A stretch of DNA of 64,000 nucleotides from Gordonia alkaliphila (GTDB lineage: Bacteria > Actinomycetota > Actinomycetes > Mycobacteriales > Mycobacteriaceae). The notes beneath the pieces are model-generated. The model saw only the letters and a list, made by a program, of their open reading frames with translations, was not told the origin of the DNA and did not search any database. The position numbers were made by a program, and so were the translations under genes. The stretch lies in NCBI RefSeq assembly GCF_023017165.1, contig NZ_JALKBW010000001.1:1178001-1242000 (forward strand), read 5' to 3'. Below, in pieces: positions 43,103 through 52,697 of the stretch (positions are counted from its first letter, which is position 1; every line of letters starts with the position of its first letter).

Positions 43103-44476
43103 GTGATGACCCAAACGCCTGCTGACGGCCTCGTCCGGAAACAGCTGCCCGCGGTGTCGACCGCCACCGAGGTGACCCGGTTCACCTCCACCGCCGCCCA
43201 CGCCGCCGCCGGCGTCGGCCGACTGCTGCTGAGCTCGGCGACCAGCCTGACGCGCGGTGAACTCCCCGGCCCGGCGAACGTGGCCCGCGAACTCCGCACC
43301 ACCTTCGAGCACCTCGGACCGACGTACGTGAAGCTCGGCCAGCTGATCGCTTCCAGCCCCGGCGTGTTCAGTCCGGCACTGTCGAACGAGTTCGAATCGC
43401 TGCTCGACCAGGTCCGCCCCGCACCGACCGCCGAGGTGCACCGCATCGTCGAAGCGGAGCTGGGCCGACCCGCCGAGGTGGTCTTCGCGACGTTCGACGA
43501 CGAGCCGATCGCTTCCGCCTCCATCGCGCAGGTGCACACCGCCACCCTGCACACCGGCGAAGAAGTGGTGGTCAAGGTGCAGCGCCCGGGCATCGCCGAC
43601 CGCCTCGCCCCCGACGTCGCGATCCTCGAACGCCTCGCCGGCCTCGTCGAGTTCTCCGAGTACGGCCGCATGCTCAGCGCGCGGCACGTGGTGGAGGACT
43701 TCGCCGACGGCCTCGACGCCGAGCTCGACTTCCGCAACGAAGCCGCCACCATGACCGAGTGGTTCGACTGCCTGCAGCCCGGCCAGTTCGGCTCCCGCGT
43801 GCGCGTCCCCAAGGTCTATACGGAACTGACCACCGCGCGCGTGATGACGATGGAACGGATCTACGCGACCCGGATCGACGACGCCGCCGCGGTCCGCGCC
43901 GCCGGCCACGACGGCGAGGCACTCTGCCGCAATCTTCTTCTGTCCCTACTGGATTCGGCCTTCCACGGCGGCCTCTTCCACGGCGACCTGCACGCGGGCA
44001 ACGTCCTCGTCGACGACGAGGGCAAGCTGGTGCTGCTCGACTTCGGCATCGTTGGACGCTTCAACGCGCGCACCCGCCGCATCCTGCGTCAGCTGGTGGT
44101 GGACCTGATCGTGAAGCAGGACTACGACTCGGCCGGGCGCGCCATCTTCCTCCTCGGCGCCGTGCACCGACCGGGCTCCACCACCAAGGGCGGCGAAGAT
44201 CTCAAGAAGGTGGCCGCGCCGCTGTCGACCACCGAACTGGGGTCGATGAGCTACACCGACCTCGGTCGACAGCTCGCCGCGGTGGCCAAGGCGCACGACG
44301 CCCGGCTCCCCCGTGAACTGGTCCTCGTCGGCAAACAGCTTCTCTACGTGGAGAAGTACATGAAGCTCCTGGCGCCGCGCTGGAAGGCGATCTCCGACCG
44401 CGAGATCTACGGATACATGGCCTCGATCATGAAGGAAGCCGAGCGGGATCGCCGCGCAGAGCGCCCAAACGCCTAG
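43103..44476 (+). CDS. ABC1/AarF/UbiB-family protein kinase-like protein
   Basis: A 457-aa atypical kinase. Seen: the family-specific PTYVKLGQLIASSPG (KxGQ) motif, the Ala-rich loop replacement SASIAQVHTATL, VVVKVQRPG with the ATP-binding Lys, HGDLHAGNVLV (catalytic loop) and LLDFGIVG (metal-binding Asp). UbiB proteins support isoprenoid-quinone metabolism and lipid homeostasis, probably by ATPase activity at the membrane. It is followed 10 nt later by the DUF3068 gene, with which it may be functionally linked; co-occurrence with DUF3068 is common in mycolata, as far as I recall. Confidence 0.92.
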   Translation: MMTQTPADGLVRKQLPAVSTATEVTRFTSTAAHAAAGVGRLLLSSATSLTRGELPGPANVARELRTTFEHLGPTYVKLGQLIASSPGVFSPALSNEFESLLDQVRPAPTAEVHRIVEAELGRPAEVVFATFDDEPIASASIAQVHTATLHTGEEVVVKVQRPGIADRLAPDVAILERLAGLVEFSEYGRMLSARHVVEDFADGLDAELDFRNEAATMTEWFDCLQPGQFGSRVRVPKVYTELTTARVMTMERIYATRIDDAAAVRAAGHDGEALCRNLLLSLLDSAFHGGLFHGDLHAGNVLVDDEGKLVLLDFGIVGRFNARTRRILRQLVVDLIVKQDYDSAGRAIFLLGAVHRPGSTTKGGEDLKKVAAPLSTTELGSMSYTDLGRQLAAVAKAHDARLPRELVLVGKQLLYVEKYMKLLAPRWKAISDREIYGYMASIMKEAERDRRAERPNA

Positions 44477-44486
44477 GCTGTTACTC
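44474..44486 (+). promoter_or_regulatory. Leaderless-type -10 box of the DUF3068 gene
   Basis: TAGGCT at 44474-44479 overlaps the stop codon region of the upstream gene and is followed by 7 nt and ATG 44487. Confidence 0.55.
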
Positions 44487-46052
44487 ATGAGACGAGTCGC
44501 GATGGCCCTGCTGGCCTTCCTCGGCCTGGCCTGCATCGCCGCCGCGATCACCATCCCGACCTATCTGGTCGGCCAGCTCAAAGTGGTGCCGCTGGACCTG
44601 GACATCACCTCCGACGCCGGCACCGTTTCGGCGCCGGGCGAGTCCGCCAGCCGCTTCCCGGCGGTCATATTCGACCGCTGCTCGGTCACCAAGTCCAAGG
44701 CCGCGCTGCTGAACGTCAACCTCGTTCAGCAGCGTCGTTCGATCATCGTCGAGCCGTCGAACGCCGATCAGGCGACCCTGCAGTCCGCGCAGACGGTGCT
44801 CATCGACCGGGTGGAGGGGCGCGACGGCAAGGAGACCGTGCCGACCGTGGCCCCTGCCGACGAAGAGCGGAAATGCTCGGACGGTCTGCTGACCGCCAAC
44901 ATCGACCGAGTCTCGGTGAACCGCAAGACTTCTGCGCCCAACGGCGTGGTGAGCTCGCTGCAGTTGGAGGCCGACACCGAGGGCGTGCCGCTCGAAGACG
45001 TCTCGGTGCAGCTCGAGGACCGCAAGGGCTTCCAGTACAAGTTCGGCTTCGACGTGCAGAAGCAGGACTATTACTACTACGACCTGAACACGCGCCAGGA
45101 CACCGTCGCCAGCTTCGTCGAGGAGAAGACGATCCAGGGCCTGAAGGTGTACCACTTCAAGACCGAGGTGCCCGAGACCGACCTATCGGATCTGCCGAAC
45201 CCGCAGGGTGAGGCGCCGCTCGGCACCATTCTGAACATGCCCGCCAAATGGTGGGGCATCTCCGGCCGCGGCATCCGCTCCAGCCGGATGATCAACATGC
45301 ACCGTTTCGCCACCGCCGAACGGCACGTCTACGTGGAGCCGGTGACCGGCACCATCGTCGACGGTTACGAGGAGCAGCACCAGTACTTCCGGTCGGTCGA
45401 CGACAGCGAGAACGTCCCGGCCGCCATCCGCGACTTCCGGATGGACGCCCTCAACGCCAACTTCCAGTGGTCCGAGGCCACCGTCACCGAACAGGTCCAG
45501 CGGGCCGACAAGTACGTGAACCTGCTCAAGTGGGGCGGCACCTACGTACCGATCATCCTGGGCGTGCTCGGCGCCCTGATGCTCGCCGTGTGGGGCCTGC
45601 TGGTGTTCCGCGGCCGCAAGGACGGCGATCCGTCCGACGACGGGGGCGACGGCAACGGGGAGCACGCCGACGGGGACGACCCGAACGACGGTCCCCTCGA
45701 CGACGGCCCCGCAGCCGGCGACCTGCCCGGCTACGACTTCGACGGGCGCTCCGCGGGGGCGCACACCGCGGTGATCGCAGCTCCGGCCGCGGCCGCGGCG
45801 ACCGAGGTGATCCCGAACGACCCGCCGACCACGGCCCTCCCCTACACACCGGCAGTCGACGATCCCGACTACTGGGGCCGGCCGATCGACGCGATGGCCG
45901 ACACCGTCTCGTTCCGGCCGATCCCGGATCTGGACCTGCCGCCGCTGCCGGGCGCCCCGGTCGACGACTTCGCCCCCATCGAGGGCAACCCGATCGCCGA
46001 CATCCCGGTGCCGCCGGAGGATCCTCCCCGCACCGCTCCTCCCGCCCCCTGA
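44487..46052 (+). CDS. DUF3068 membrane-anchored protein
   Basis: A 521-aa protein with an N-terminal signal-anchor helix (MALLAFLGLACIAAAITI), a ~330-residue extracytoplasmic domain typical of DUF3068 (TYLVGQLKVVPLDLDIT, QDYYYYDLNTRQD, IQGLKVYHFKTEVPETDL), a second helix (YVPIILGVLGALMLAVWGLLVF) and an acidic, Pro-rich cytoplasmic tail of ~140 residues. The family is restricted to mycolic-acid actinobacteria; some members have been described as porin-like (PorA) in Corynebacteriales, which I recall without certainty. It is followed by a strong bidirectional hairpin. Confidence 0.9.
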   Translation: MRRVAMALLAFLGLACIAAAITIPTYLVGQLKVVPLDLDITSDAGTVSAPGESASRFPAVIFDRCSVTKSKAALLNVNLVQQRRSIIVEPSNADQATLQSAQTVLIDRVEGRDGKETVPTVAPADEERKCSDGLLTANIDRVSVNRKTSAPNGVVSSLQLEADTEGVPLEDVSVQLEDRKGFQYKFGFDVQKQDYYYYDLNTRQDTVASFVEEKTIQGLKVYHFKTEVPETDLSDLPNPQGEAPLGTILNMPAKWWGISGRGIRSSRMINMHRFATAERHVYVEPVTGTIVDGYEEQHQYFRSVDDSENVPAAIRDFRMDALNANFQWSEATVTEQVQRADKYVNLLKWGGTYVPIILGVLGALMLAVWGLLVFRGRKDGDPSDDGGDGNGEHADGDDPNDGPLDDGPAAGDLPGYDFDGRSAGAHTAVIAAPAAAAATEVIPNDPPTTALPYTPAVDDPDYWGRPIDAMADTVSFRPIPDLDLPPLPGAPVDDFAPIEGNPIADIPVPPEDPPRTAPPAP

Positions 46053-46066
46053 GCTCCAGAACGACC

Positions 46067-46101
46067 CGAGGCCCTGTCCGCACACAGCGGACAGGGCCTC
46101 G
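46067..46101. terminator. Bidirectional terminator hairpin
   Basis: A perfect 15-bp stem (46067-46081 and 46087-46101) with loop ACACA lies between the convergent DUF3068 and FAD-dehydrogenase genes. Confidence 0.75.
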
Positions 46102-46121
46102 TCGTCAGGACCGGGGAATGC

Positions 46122-47825
46122 TCAGAGTCGAGCGACCGCCCGGCCCGCCGCACGACCGGAGAAGATGCAGCCGCCGAGGAAGGTGCCTTCCAGCGCGTTG
46201 TAGCCGTGCACGCCGCCGCCGCCGAAGCCGGCCACCTCACCGGCCGCGTACAGGCCGTCGAACCCGCTGCCGTCGGGCCGCATCACCTGGGCGTCGAGGT
46301 TGGTCTCGAGTCCGCCGAGCGTCTTGCGGGTCAGGATGTTCAGTCGGACGGCGATGAGCGGGCCGTGCTCGGGGTCGAGCATGCGGTGCGGCTTCGCCAC
46401 GCGAACCACCTTGTCGCCCAGGTAGTTTCGCGCATTGTGCATCGCCATGATCTGCGCATCCTTGGCGTAGCCGTTCTCCACCTGGGTGTCGCGGGCCGAC
46501 AGCGTGCGCTCCAGGCTCTGCAGATCGATGTGTCCGCCGCGGCCGATCTCGTTCATCCCGGCGACCAGGTCGGGCAGGTTGTCGCGGACCACGAAGTCGA
46601 TGCCGTGGTCCATGAACGCCTTGACCGGATCCGGCGCGCCCTTGGCCAGCCGCGCCTTGGCCGCGGTCTTCAACGACTTCCCGGTGATATCCGGATTCTG
46701 CTCCGAGCCCGACAGCGCGAACTCCTTGGCGATGATGTCGCCGGTCAGCACGAACCACGAGTAGTCGTAGCCGGTGTCCAGGATCGCCTTCATGGTGGAG
46801 TTGGTGTCGAAGCCCGGGAAGTTCGGTGCGGGCAGCCGGTTGCCGTTCGCGTCCAGCCACAGCGACGACGGTCCCGGGATGATGCGGATCGCGTGGTCGG
46901 GCCAGATCGGATCCCAGTTGTGGATGCCTTCGGTGTAGTGCCACATCCGGTCGCGGTTCACCAGATTGGCACCGGCCGCCTCGGTGATCCGCAGCATGCG
47001 TCCGTCGACATAGGCGGGCACGCCGGCGATCATGTGCTCGGGCACCGGGCCGAGACGTTCGACGGGCCAGTTCTCCCGCACCATGTCGTGGTTGTGGCCG
47101 ATGCCGCCGCTGGTGACGATCACCGCGGGTGCCAGGATCTCGAACTCCCCCACCTCGGTGCGTGAACTCGCCACGCCGCGCTCGGCATCGGTGTCCTCGA
47201 GCAGCGCGCCGCGCACCCCGATCACCGCGGCGTCGCCCGGACCGTCGTTCCCCTCGCTCCCCGCGCCGTTCCCGGACAGCACCAGCTCGTCGACGCGGTG
47301 GCGGCAGCGGAACTCCACGAGTCCCTTCTTCTCCGCCTCCAGCACCGGTTCGAGGAAGACGCGGACCACCTCGGGCCCGGTACCCCAGGTGAGGTGAAAG
47401 CGCGGCACCGAGTTGCCGTGTCCGTCGGCGAACCCGCCGCCGCGCTCGGCCCACCCCACCACCGGGGTGAAGCGCAGGCCGAGGGCGTGCAGGTAGTCGC
47501 GCTTCTCGGTGGCGGCGAAGTCGACGTAGGCGCTGGCCCACTGGCGCGGCCAGAAGTCTTCGTCCTCGCGGTCGAAACCGGCCGAGCCCATCCAGTCCTG
47601 CAGGGCCAGCTCGGGCGAGTCCTTGATGCCGAGGCGCCGCTGCTCGGGGCTGTCCACCAGGAAGAGTCCACCGAGCGACCAGAAGGCCTGCCCGCCGAGG
47701 TTGTTCCGATTCTCCTGATCGACGACGACGACCTTCTTGCCCGCCTGCGTCAGTTCATAGGTGGCCACCAGCCCGGCCAACCCCGCTCCGACGACGATCG
47801 CATCGGCCTGTCGTTCTCCGCCCAC
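46122..47825 (-). CDS. FAD-binding dehydrogenase (Rv0785-like, KstD superfamily)
   Basis: A 567-aa flavoprotein. FAD motif DAIVVGAGLAGLVATYELTQ, then NNLGGQAFWSLGGLFLVDSPEQ, HLTWGTGPEVV, VIVTSGGIGHNHDM, and C-terminal GLYAAGEVAGFGGGGVHGYNA and LEGTFLGGCIFSGRAAG, all typical of the ~560-aa FAD-binding dehydrogenases related to KstD and fumarate reductase. Substrate unknown. Start GTG 47825 was chosen because AAGGA lies 7 nt upstream and the FAD fold begins directly; the frame is open another 40 codons upstream without homology. It ends before the shared hairpin and is divergent from the mycolyltransferase gene. Confidence 0.88.
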   Translation of the reverse strand: MGGERQADAIVVGAGLAGLVATYELTQAGKKVVVVDQENRNNLGGQAFWSLGGLFLVDSPEQRRLGIKDSPELALQDWMGSAGFDREDEDFWPRQWASAYVDFAATEKRDYLHALGLRFTPVVGWAERGGGFADGHGNSVPRFHLTWGTGPEVVRVFLEPVLEAEKKGLVEFRCRHRVDELVLSGNGAGSEGNDGPGDAAVIGVRGALLEDTDAERGVASSRTEVGEFEILAPAVIVTSGGIGHNHDMVRENWPVERLGPVPEHMIAGVPAYVDGRMLRITEAAGANLVNRDRMWHYTEGIHNWDPIWPDHAIRIIPGPSSLWLDANGNRLPAPNFPGFDTNSTMKAILDTGYDYSWFVLTGDIIAKEFALSGSEQNPDITGKSLKTAAKARLAKGAPDPVKAFMDHGIDFVVRDNLPDLVAGMNEIGRGGHIDLQSLERTLSARDTQVENGYAKDAQIMAMHNARNYLGDKVVRVAKPHRMLDPEHGPLIAVRLNILTRKTLGGLETNLDAQVMRPDGSGFDGLYAAGEVAGFGGGGVHGYNALEGTFLGGCIFSGRAAGRAVARL

Positions 47826-48035
47826 AGCAGTTCCTTCCGTATTCACCCCGGCCCCACACACCGAATGTGGCCTGCTCCACACAATAGGCGCAGGCCCCCG
47901 GACCTCATCCGATTGCGTCGTCGTTATCGGTCCGTTACCCTTCAACTCGTACGCGGGCCCTAGGTACTAGTACTCTGTGGTGGCCCACGACCGAGGCCGC
48001 CCATGGTGGCCGAGATCGCAGTGAAGGAATCTTGC

Positions 48036-49001
48036 ATGTTCTCCAGCGCCCGTAAGCGCTTGCTCGCCGTTGCCTTGGCCACCGCCACGGCGCTCGGCGG
48101 CGCCGCCGCCGCCATCGCCACCCCGACCGCTGAGGCCGCCCCCGGCTGCAACGTGGAGCAGGTCCGCTCCAACGCCATGCACCGGAGCGTTCCGGTCTGC
48201 ATCGTCAGCGCCGGCAAGCCGAACGCTCCGACCCTGTACCTGCTCGACGGTCTGCGCGCCCCCCGCAACAACAGCGGCTGGCTCATCGAGACCAACGTCG
48301 CCCGGTACATGAACGGCAAGAGCGTCAACGTCGCCATCCCGTTCGGCGGCGGCGGCAGCTTCTACACCGACTGGGAGCAGCGCGACCCGGCACTCGGCGT
48401 GAACAAGTGGGAGACCTTCCTCACCCAGGAACTCCCGCGGTACATGAAGAACAAGCACGAGTCGGACAACCGTCGCAACGGTATCGCCGGCCTGTCCATG
48501 TCGGGCACCGCCGCGCTGAACCTGGCGTCGCGCCACCCGGGCTTCTACGACGCCGTGGCCTCCTACTCGGGCTACCCGACTGTCACCATGCCCGGCTTCA
48601 CCCAGGGCATTCAGGCTTCGGTCGCCGAAATGGGCGGCAACCCCTCCAACATGTGGGGCACCTACCCGCTGGGCGAGTGGGGAGCGAACGATCCGTTCCT
48701 CACCGCGGGCAACCTGGTCGGCAAGCACGTCTACGTCTCGTCCGGCACCGGCGTCGGCAGCCGCTACGACGGCTCGCTGACCCCCGGCAACGGCGGCTTC
48801 AACCCGGTCAAGTTCGCACAGATGGTTCCGCTGGAGGTCGCCGCGTCGACCAGCAGCCAGCTGTACATCGCCCGCGTGGCCACCGTGCCCGGCGTGCGCC
48901 TGACCACCCACATCAGCCCCGACGGCGCTCACTGGTGGGACTACTGGGAGGAGCGCTTCAAGGAGTCCTGGAACAAGACGTTCCGTCCGGCGTTCTTCTG
49001 A
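48036..49001 (+). CDS. Secreted mycolyltransferase / esterase (antigen 85 family)
   Basis: A 321-aa secreted alpha/beta hydrolase. Signal peptide MFSSARKRLLAVALATATAL up to AEA-AP (cleavage near residue 35). The mature part shows LYLLDGLRAPRNNSGWLIE, the oxyanion region VAIPFGGGGSFYTDW, the nucleophile elbow GLSMSG and the late catalytic His in SPDGAHWWDYW, all as in antigen 85/Cmt proteins that transfer mycolates between trehalose monomycolates or to arabinogalactan. ATG 48036 follows AAGGAA. This is direct evidence that the organism makes mycolic acids. A large hairpin follows the stop. Confidence 0.93.
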   Translation: MFSSARKRLLAVALATATALGGAAAAIATPTAEAAPGCNVEQVRSNAMHRSVPVCIVSAGKPNAPTLYLLDGLRAPRNNSGWLIETNVARYMNGKSVNVAIPFGGGGSFYTDWEQRDPALGVNKWETFLTQELPRYMKNKHESDNRRNGIAGLSMSGTAALNLASRHPGFYDAVASYSGYPTVTMPGFTQGIQASVAEMGGNPSNMWGTYPLGEWGANDPFLTAGNLVGKHVYVSSGTGVGSRYDGSLTPGNGGFNPVKFAQMVPLEVAASTSSQLYIARVATVPGVRLTTHISPDGAHWWDYWEERFKESWNKTFRPAFF

Positions 49002-49028
49002 GCCGTCGGTAGACACCCTCACGCAATC

Positions 49029-49070
49029 GGCGAAGGCCGGGCGATCATCACAGATCGCCCGGCCTTCGCC
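49029..49070. terminator. Terminator hairpin after the mycolyltransferase gene
   Basis: A perfect 18-bp stem (49029-49046 and 49053-49070) with loop ATCACA, 28 nt after the stop. Confidence 0.75.
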
Positions 49071-49086
49071 GTTCGCGCACCCCGGC

Positions 49087-49099
49087 TAGGGTGGAAGGC
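49087..49099 (+). promoter_or_regulatory. Leaderless-type -10 box of the DyP peroxidase gene
   Basis: TAGGGT at 49087-49092, then 7 nt, then GTG 49100. An upstream in-frame GTG at 49091 lies inside the box, which argues for the later start. Confidence 0.6.
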
Positions 49100-50077
49100 G
49101 TGACAACCGGACAAACCATCCTGACGCGCAAGACGCGCTACGCCATCTTCCTGACGCTCACCATCGAGCCGGGAGGCGAGGAGACGGTGCGCGAGGCACT
49201 CGCCGGCCTGGCCGGACTGACCCGATCGGTCGGTTCCCGCCAGCCCGAGGCCGCGTTGACGTCGATCATCGGCATCGGCTCAGACGCTTGGGACCGCCTG
49301 TTCACCGGCCCCCGCCCCGCAGCGCTGCATCCGTTCCGCCAGTTGGAGGGCGAGACGCACACCGCCCCGGCGACCGCCGCGGATCTGCTGCTGCATCTCA
49401 AGTCCGACCAGATGGACCTGTGCTTCGAGGTCGGCAAGATGTTCAGCCGCCAACTCGGCGACGCCGTCCGCACCGCCGACGAGGTCCACGGCTTCCGGTA
49501 CTTCGACCTGCGCGACGTGATCGGTTTCGTCGACGGCACCGAGAACCCGGTGGGCCAGGACGCGATCGACGCCATCACCGTCGGCCCCGAGGACCGCGCG
49601 TTCGCCGGCGGCAGCTACGTCGCCGTCCAGCGCTACGTGACCGACCTCGCTGCCTGGGATGCCCTCTCCGTCGCCGACCAGGAGGACGCGATCGGCCGCA
49701 GCAAGGTGGAGAACATCGAGATGGACGACGAGGTGAAGCCCAGCAACTCGCACATCGCGCTCAACGTGATCGAGGACGCCGACGGCAACGAGATCGAGAT
49801 CGTGCGCGACAACATGCCGTACGGCCAGATCGGCGGCGACGGCCCGATCGGCACCTACTTCATCGCCTACTCGAGCAGCCCGGACAGCACCGAACGGATG
49901 CTGGCGAACATGTTCCTGGGCGATCCGCCCGGCAATCACGACCGACTACTCGACTTCACCACCGCGGTGACCGGCGCCCAGTTCTTCGCGCCGTCCGCCG
50001 ATTTCCTCGACGACCTGCCGCCTGCGCCGTCGACCGGCGGCTCGCTCGGTATCGGCAGCCTGCGCCCGCGCAGCTGA
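49100..50077 (+). CDS. DyP-type peroxidase, encapsulin cargo
   Basis: A 325-aa dye-decolorising peroxidase of the YfeX/DypB type. Seen: the haem-distal GFVDGTENP (GxxDG with catalytic Asp), the proximal His in SNSHIALNV, the haem-binding Arg region near IGTYFIAYSSSPDSTERML. The extreme C-terminus reads GGSLGIGSLRPRS, which matches the encapsulin targeting peptide (core SLGIGSL). The encapsulin shell gene starts 35 nt downstream, so this enzyme should be packed inside the nanocompartment. DyPs use H2O2 to oxidise dyes, lignin-like phenolics or possibly endogenous substrates. Confidence 0.95.
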   Translation: MTTGQTILTRKTRYAIFLTLTIEPGGEETVREALAGLAGLTRSVGSRQPEAALTSIIGIGSDAWDRLFTGPRPAALHPFRQLEGETHTAPATAADLLLHLKSDQMDLCFEVGKMFSRQLGDAVRTADEVHGFRYFDLRDVIGFVDGTENPVGQDAIDAITVGPEDRAFAGGSYVAVQRYVTDLAAWDALSVADQEDAIGRSKVENIEMDDEVKPSNSHIALNVIEDADGNEIEIVRDNMPYGQIGGDGPIGTYFIAYSSSPDSTERMLANMFLGDPPGNHDRLLDFTTAVTGAQFFAPSADFLDDLPPAPSTGGSLGIGSLRPRS

Positions 50078-50112
50078 CGCCCCGCACCACCCCACAAGAT
50101 TCAGGAGTATCG

Positions 50113-50910
50113 ATGAACAATCTGCACCGCGAATTGGCCCCCATCTCGTCCGCCGCGTGGGCTGAGATCGAAGAAGAAGCCACCCGTTCGTTCAAGCGCA
50201 ACAGCGCCGGGCGTCGTCTGGTCGACGTCAAGGGCCCGCTCGGACTCGACGTCGACGCGGTGACCCTGGGTCGTCGCGCCAAGATCGACGCCCCCGCCGA
50301 CGGCGTCGAGGCGTACCTGCGCCACTCGCAGCCGCTGGTGGAGGTCAAGGTGCCCTTCACGGTGTCCCGCGAAGCGGTCGACAACGTGGACCGCGGCGCC
50401 CCCGACTCCGACTGGGACTCGGTGGTGCGCGCGGCCAGCGAGCTGGCCCGCACCGAGGACAAGGCGATTTTCGAAGGCTTCGCTGCGGCGAGCATCACCG
50501 GCATGACCGAGGCCGCCTCCGGCGAATCCCTGGACCTGCCGGAGAACGTCGTCGACTTCCCCGAGGCGATCAGCGCCGCGATGAACCGCCTGCGTCTCAA
50601 CTCGGTGGACGGCCCGTACTCGCTGGCACTCAGCGCCGACCTGTACGCCGAGGTCAACGAGACCGTGAACGACGGCTACCCGGTGCGCCAGCACCTGCAG
50701 CGCATCCTCACCGACGGCGAGATCGTGTGGGCGCCGGCCATCACCGGTGCGGTGCTGATCAGCACCCGCGGCGGCGACTTCGAGCTGACCATCGGCCAGG
50801 ACGTCTCGATCGGCTACGACTCGCACGACGGCGACGTGGTGAACCTGTACTTCACCGAGTCGTTCACCTACCTCACCTACTCGCCCGAGGCCGCTGTCCC
50901 GCTGCACTGA
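50113..50910 (+). CDS. Encapsulin shell protein, family 1
   Basis: A 265-aa HK97-fold shell protein, the normal family-1 length (also annotated as linocin M18 / CFP29). Landmarks: MNNLHRELAPISSAAWAEIE, RRLVDVKGPLGLDVDAV, RGAPDSDWDSVVRAA and the ending FTESFTYLTYSPEAAVPL. Sixty copies form a T=1 capsid of about 24 nm that binds cargo through the C-terminal targeting peptide. ATG 50113 follows AGGAG. It forms an operon with the DyP peroxidase. In M. tuberculosis the equivalent system protects against oxidative stress; the same role here is inference. Confidence 0.96.
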   Translation: MNNLHRELAPISSAAWAEIEEEATRSFKRNSAGRRLVDVKGPLGLDVDAVTLGRRAKIDAPADGVEAYLRHSQPLVEVKVPFTVSREAVDNVDRGAPDSDWDSVVRAASELARTEDKAIFEGFAAASITGMTEAASGESLDLPENVVDFPEAISAAMNRLRLNSVDGPYSLALSADLYAEVNETVNDGYPVRQHLQRILTDGEIVWAPAITGAVLISTRGGDFELTIGQDVSIGYDSHDGDVVNLYFTESFTYLTYSPEAAVPLH

Positions 50911-50951
50911 CCGGTCCCCCGGCACCGGCGGCGCGGGTGCGGCGCACCACG

Positions 50952-50964
50952 TAGGGTGGGTCGC
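50952..50964 (+). promoter_or_regulatory. Leaderless-type -10 box of the ABC transporter operon
   Basis: TAGGGT at 50952-50957, then 7 nt, then GTG 50965. An in-frame GTG at 50956 overlaps the box and is rejected as start. Confidence 0.6.
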
Positions 50965-52697
50965 GTGCTGATCCGCCTGCTCCGCTCCTATCTCGCGAAG
51001 TACCGGGGACTGTTGGCGGCCGTGGTCGGCCTGCAATTGGTGGCCACGGTCGCCATGCTGTATCTCCCGACGCTGAACGCCGACATCATCGACAACGGCA
51101 TCGCCAAGGGCGACACCGGCTACATCCTGCGCATCGGCGGCTGGATGCTGGCGATCTCGGCGGCCCAGGTGATCTGTTCGGTGGCGGCGATGTTCTTCGG
51201 CGCCCGCGCCGCCCTCGGCACCGGCCGCGACATCCGGCACGATCTGATGCATCGGATCAACGACTTCTCCTCCCGCGAGGTGGGGCAGTTCGGTGCGCCG
51301 TCGCTCATCACTCGCACCACCAACGACGTCCAGCAGGTGCAGTTGCTGGCGGTGATGGGCATCTCGATCCTGGTGATGGCCCCGATCATGGGGATCGGCG
51401 GGATCGTGATGGGCATGACCATCGCGTTCTCCATCTCCTGGATTCTGGTGGTCGCGGTGCCGGTGCTCGGCCTCACGATGGGCGTGATCATCGCCCGGAT
51501 GGTGCCCGCGTTCCGCGCCATGCAGGAGCGGATCGACGACGTGAACCGGGTGCTGCGCGAGCAGATCACCGGCATCCGCGTGGTCCGCGCCTTCGTGCGG
51601 GAACGCCACGAGATCGCCCGCTTCGGCGTCGCCAACGATTCGCTGGCCGACGCCTCGCTGCGCGTCGGCAAGATGATGGCGCTGATGTTCCCGGCCGTCA
51701 TGCTGATCACCAACCTCACGCTGGTGGCGGTGCTGTGGTTCGGCGGCAAGCAGATCGACAGCGGCAGCGTGGAGATCGGCGCGCTCACCGCGATGATCAC
51801 GTACGTCATGCAGATCATGATGGCGGTGATGATGGCGTCGTTCCTGGCCATGATGGCCCCGCGCGCCGGCGTCTGCGCCGACCGCATCTGCGAGGTCCTC
51901 GACACCGAGAGTTCGGTGCGCGCACCGCTCGTGGCCGCCCCGATCACCGGCGATCCGGCCGTCGTCGAGTTCGACGACGTGGAGTTCGGCTATCCGGGCG
52001 CCGACGATCCGGTGTTCTCCGGCGTCGCGTTCACCACCGCGCCGGGTACCACCACCGCCGTCGTCGGCTCCACCGGCACCGGCAAGTCGACGCTGATCAA
52101 TCTGATTCCGCGCCTGATCGACGTGACCGGCGGCGCGGTCCGCGTCGGCGGCACCGACATCCGCGACGTCGATCCGGATGCCCTGCGCCAGCACATCGGC
52201 CTGGTGCCGCAGCGCGCGTTCCTGTTCTCCGGCACCGTCGCCGACAACCTGCGGCAGGGCAAGGCCGACGCCACCGAAGAGCAGATGTGGAGGCGCTGGC
52301 GATCGCGCAGGCCGAGGACTTCGTGCGGGCCATGCCCGAAGGTCTGGAGACCGACATCGCGCAGGGCGGCACCACGGTGTCCGGCGGCCAGCGTCAGCGC
52401 CTCGCGATCGCCCGGGCCCTGATCCGCAGGCCGTCCATCTACCTGTTCGACGACTCGTTCTCCGCGCTCGACCTCGCGACCGACGCGAAGCTGCGCGCCG
52501 CCCTGGCCCCGGCCACCCGGGACGCCGCCGTGATCGTCGTCGCCCAGCGCATGTCCACCATCATCGGCGCCGATCAGATCCTGGTCTTGGAGCAGGGCGC
52601 GGTGGTCGGCTTGGGCAAGCACGACGACCTGCTGCTCTCCTGCCCGACCTACGCGGAGATCGTCGAATCCCAGCTGGCGATCGGAGCAGCGTCGTGA
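50965..52697 (+). CDS. ABC transporter, permease-ATPase half 1 (frame broken at about 52290)
   Basis: Six membrane helices (LLAAVVGLQLVATVAMLYL and others) are followed by an ATPase domain with Walker A GSTGTGKST. At 52288-52291 (ATG TGG AGG) the frame shifts: the long first frame ends at 52422 in Arg-rich nonsense, while the next frame continues EALAIAQAEDFVRAMPEG, the signature VSGGQRQRLAIARAL, and Walker B YLFDDSFSALD to 52697. One extra G after ATG TGG restores a 577-aa protein. It is an exporter-type half transporter that pairs with the next gene. The break is a missing base in a G run, so sequencing error is as likely as inactivation. Confidence 0.88.
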
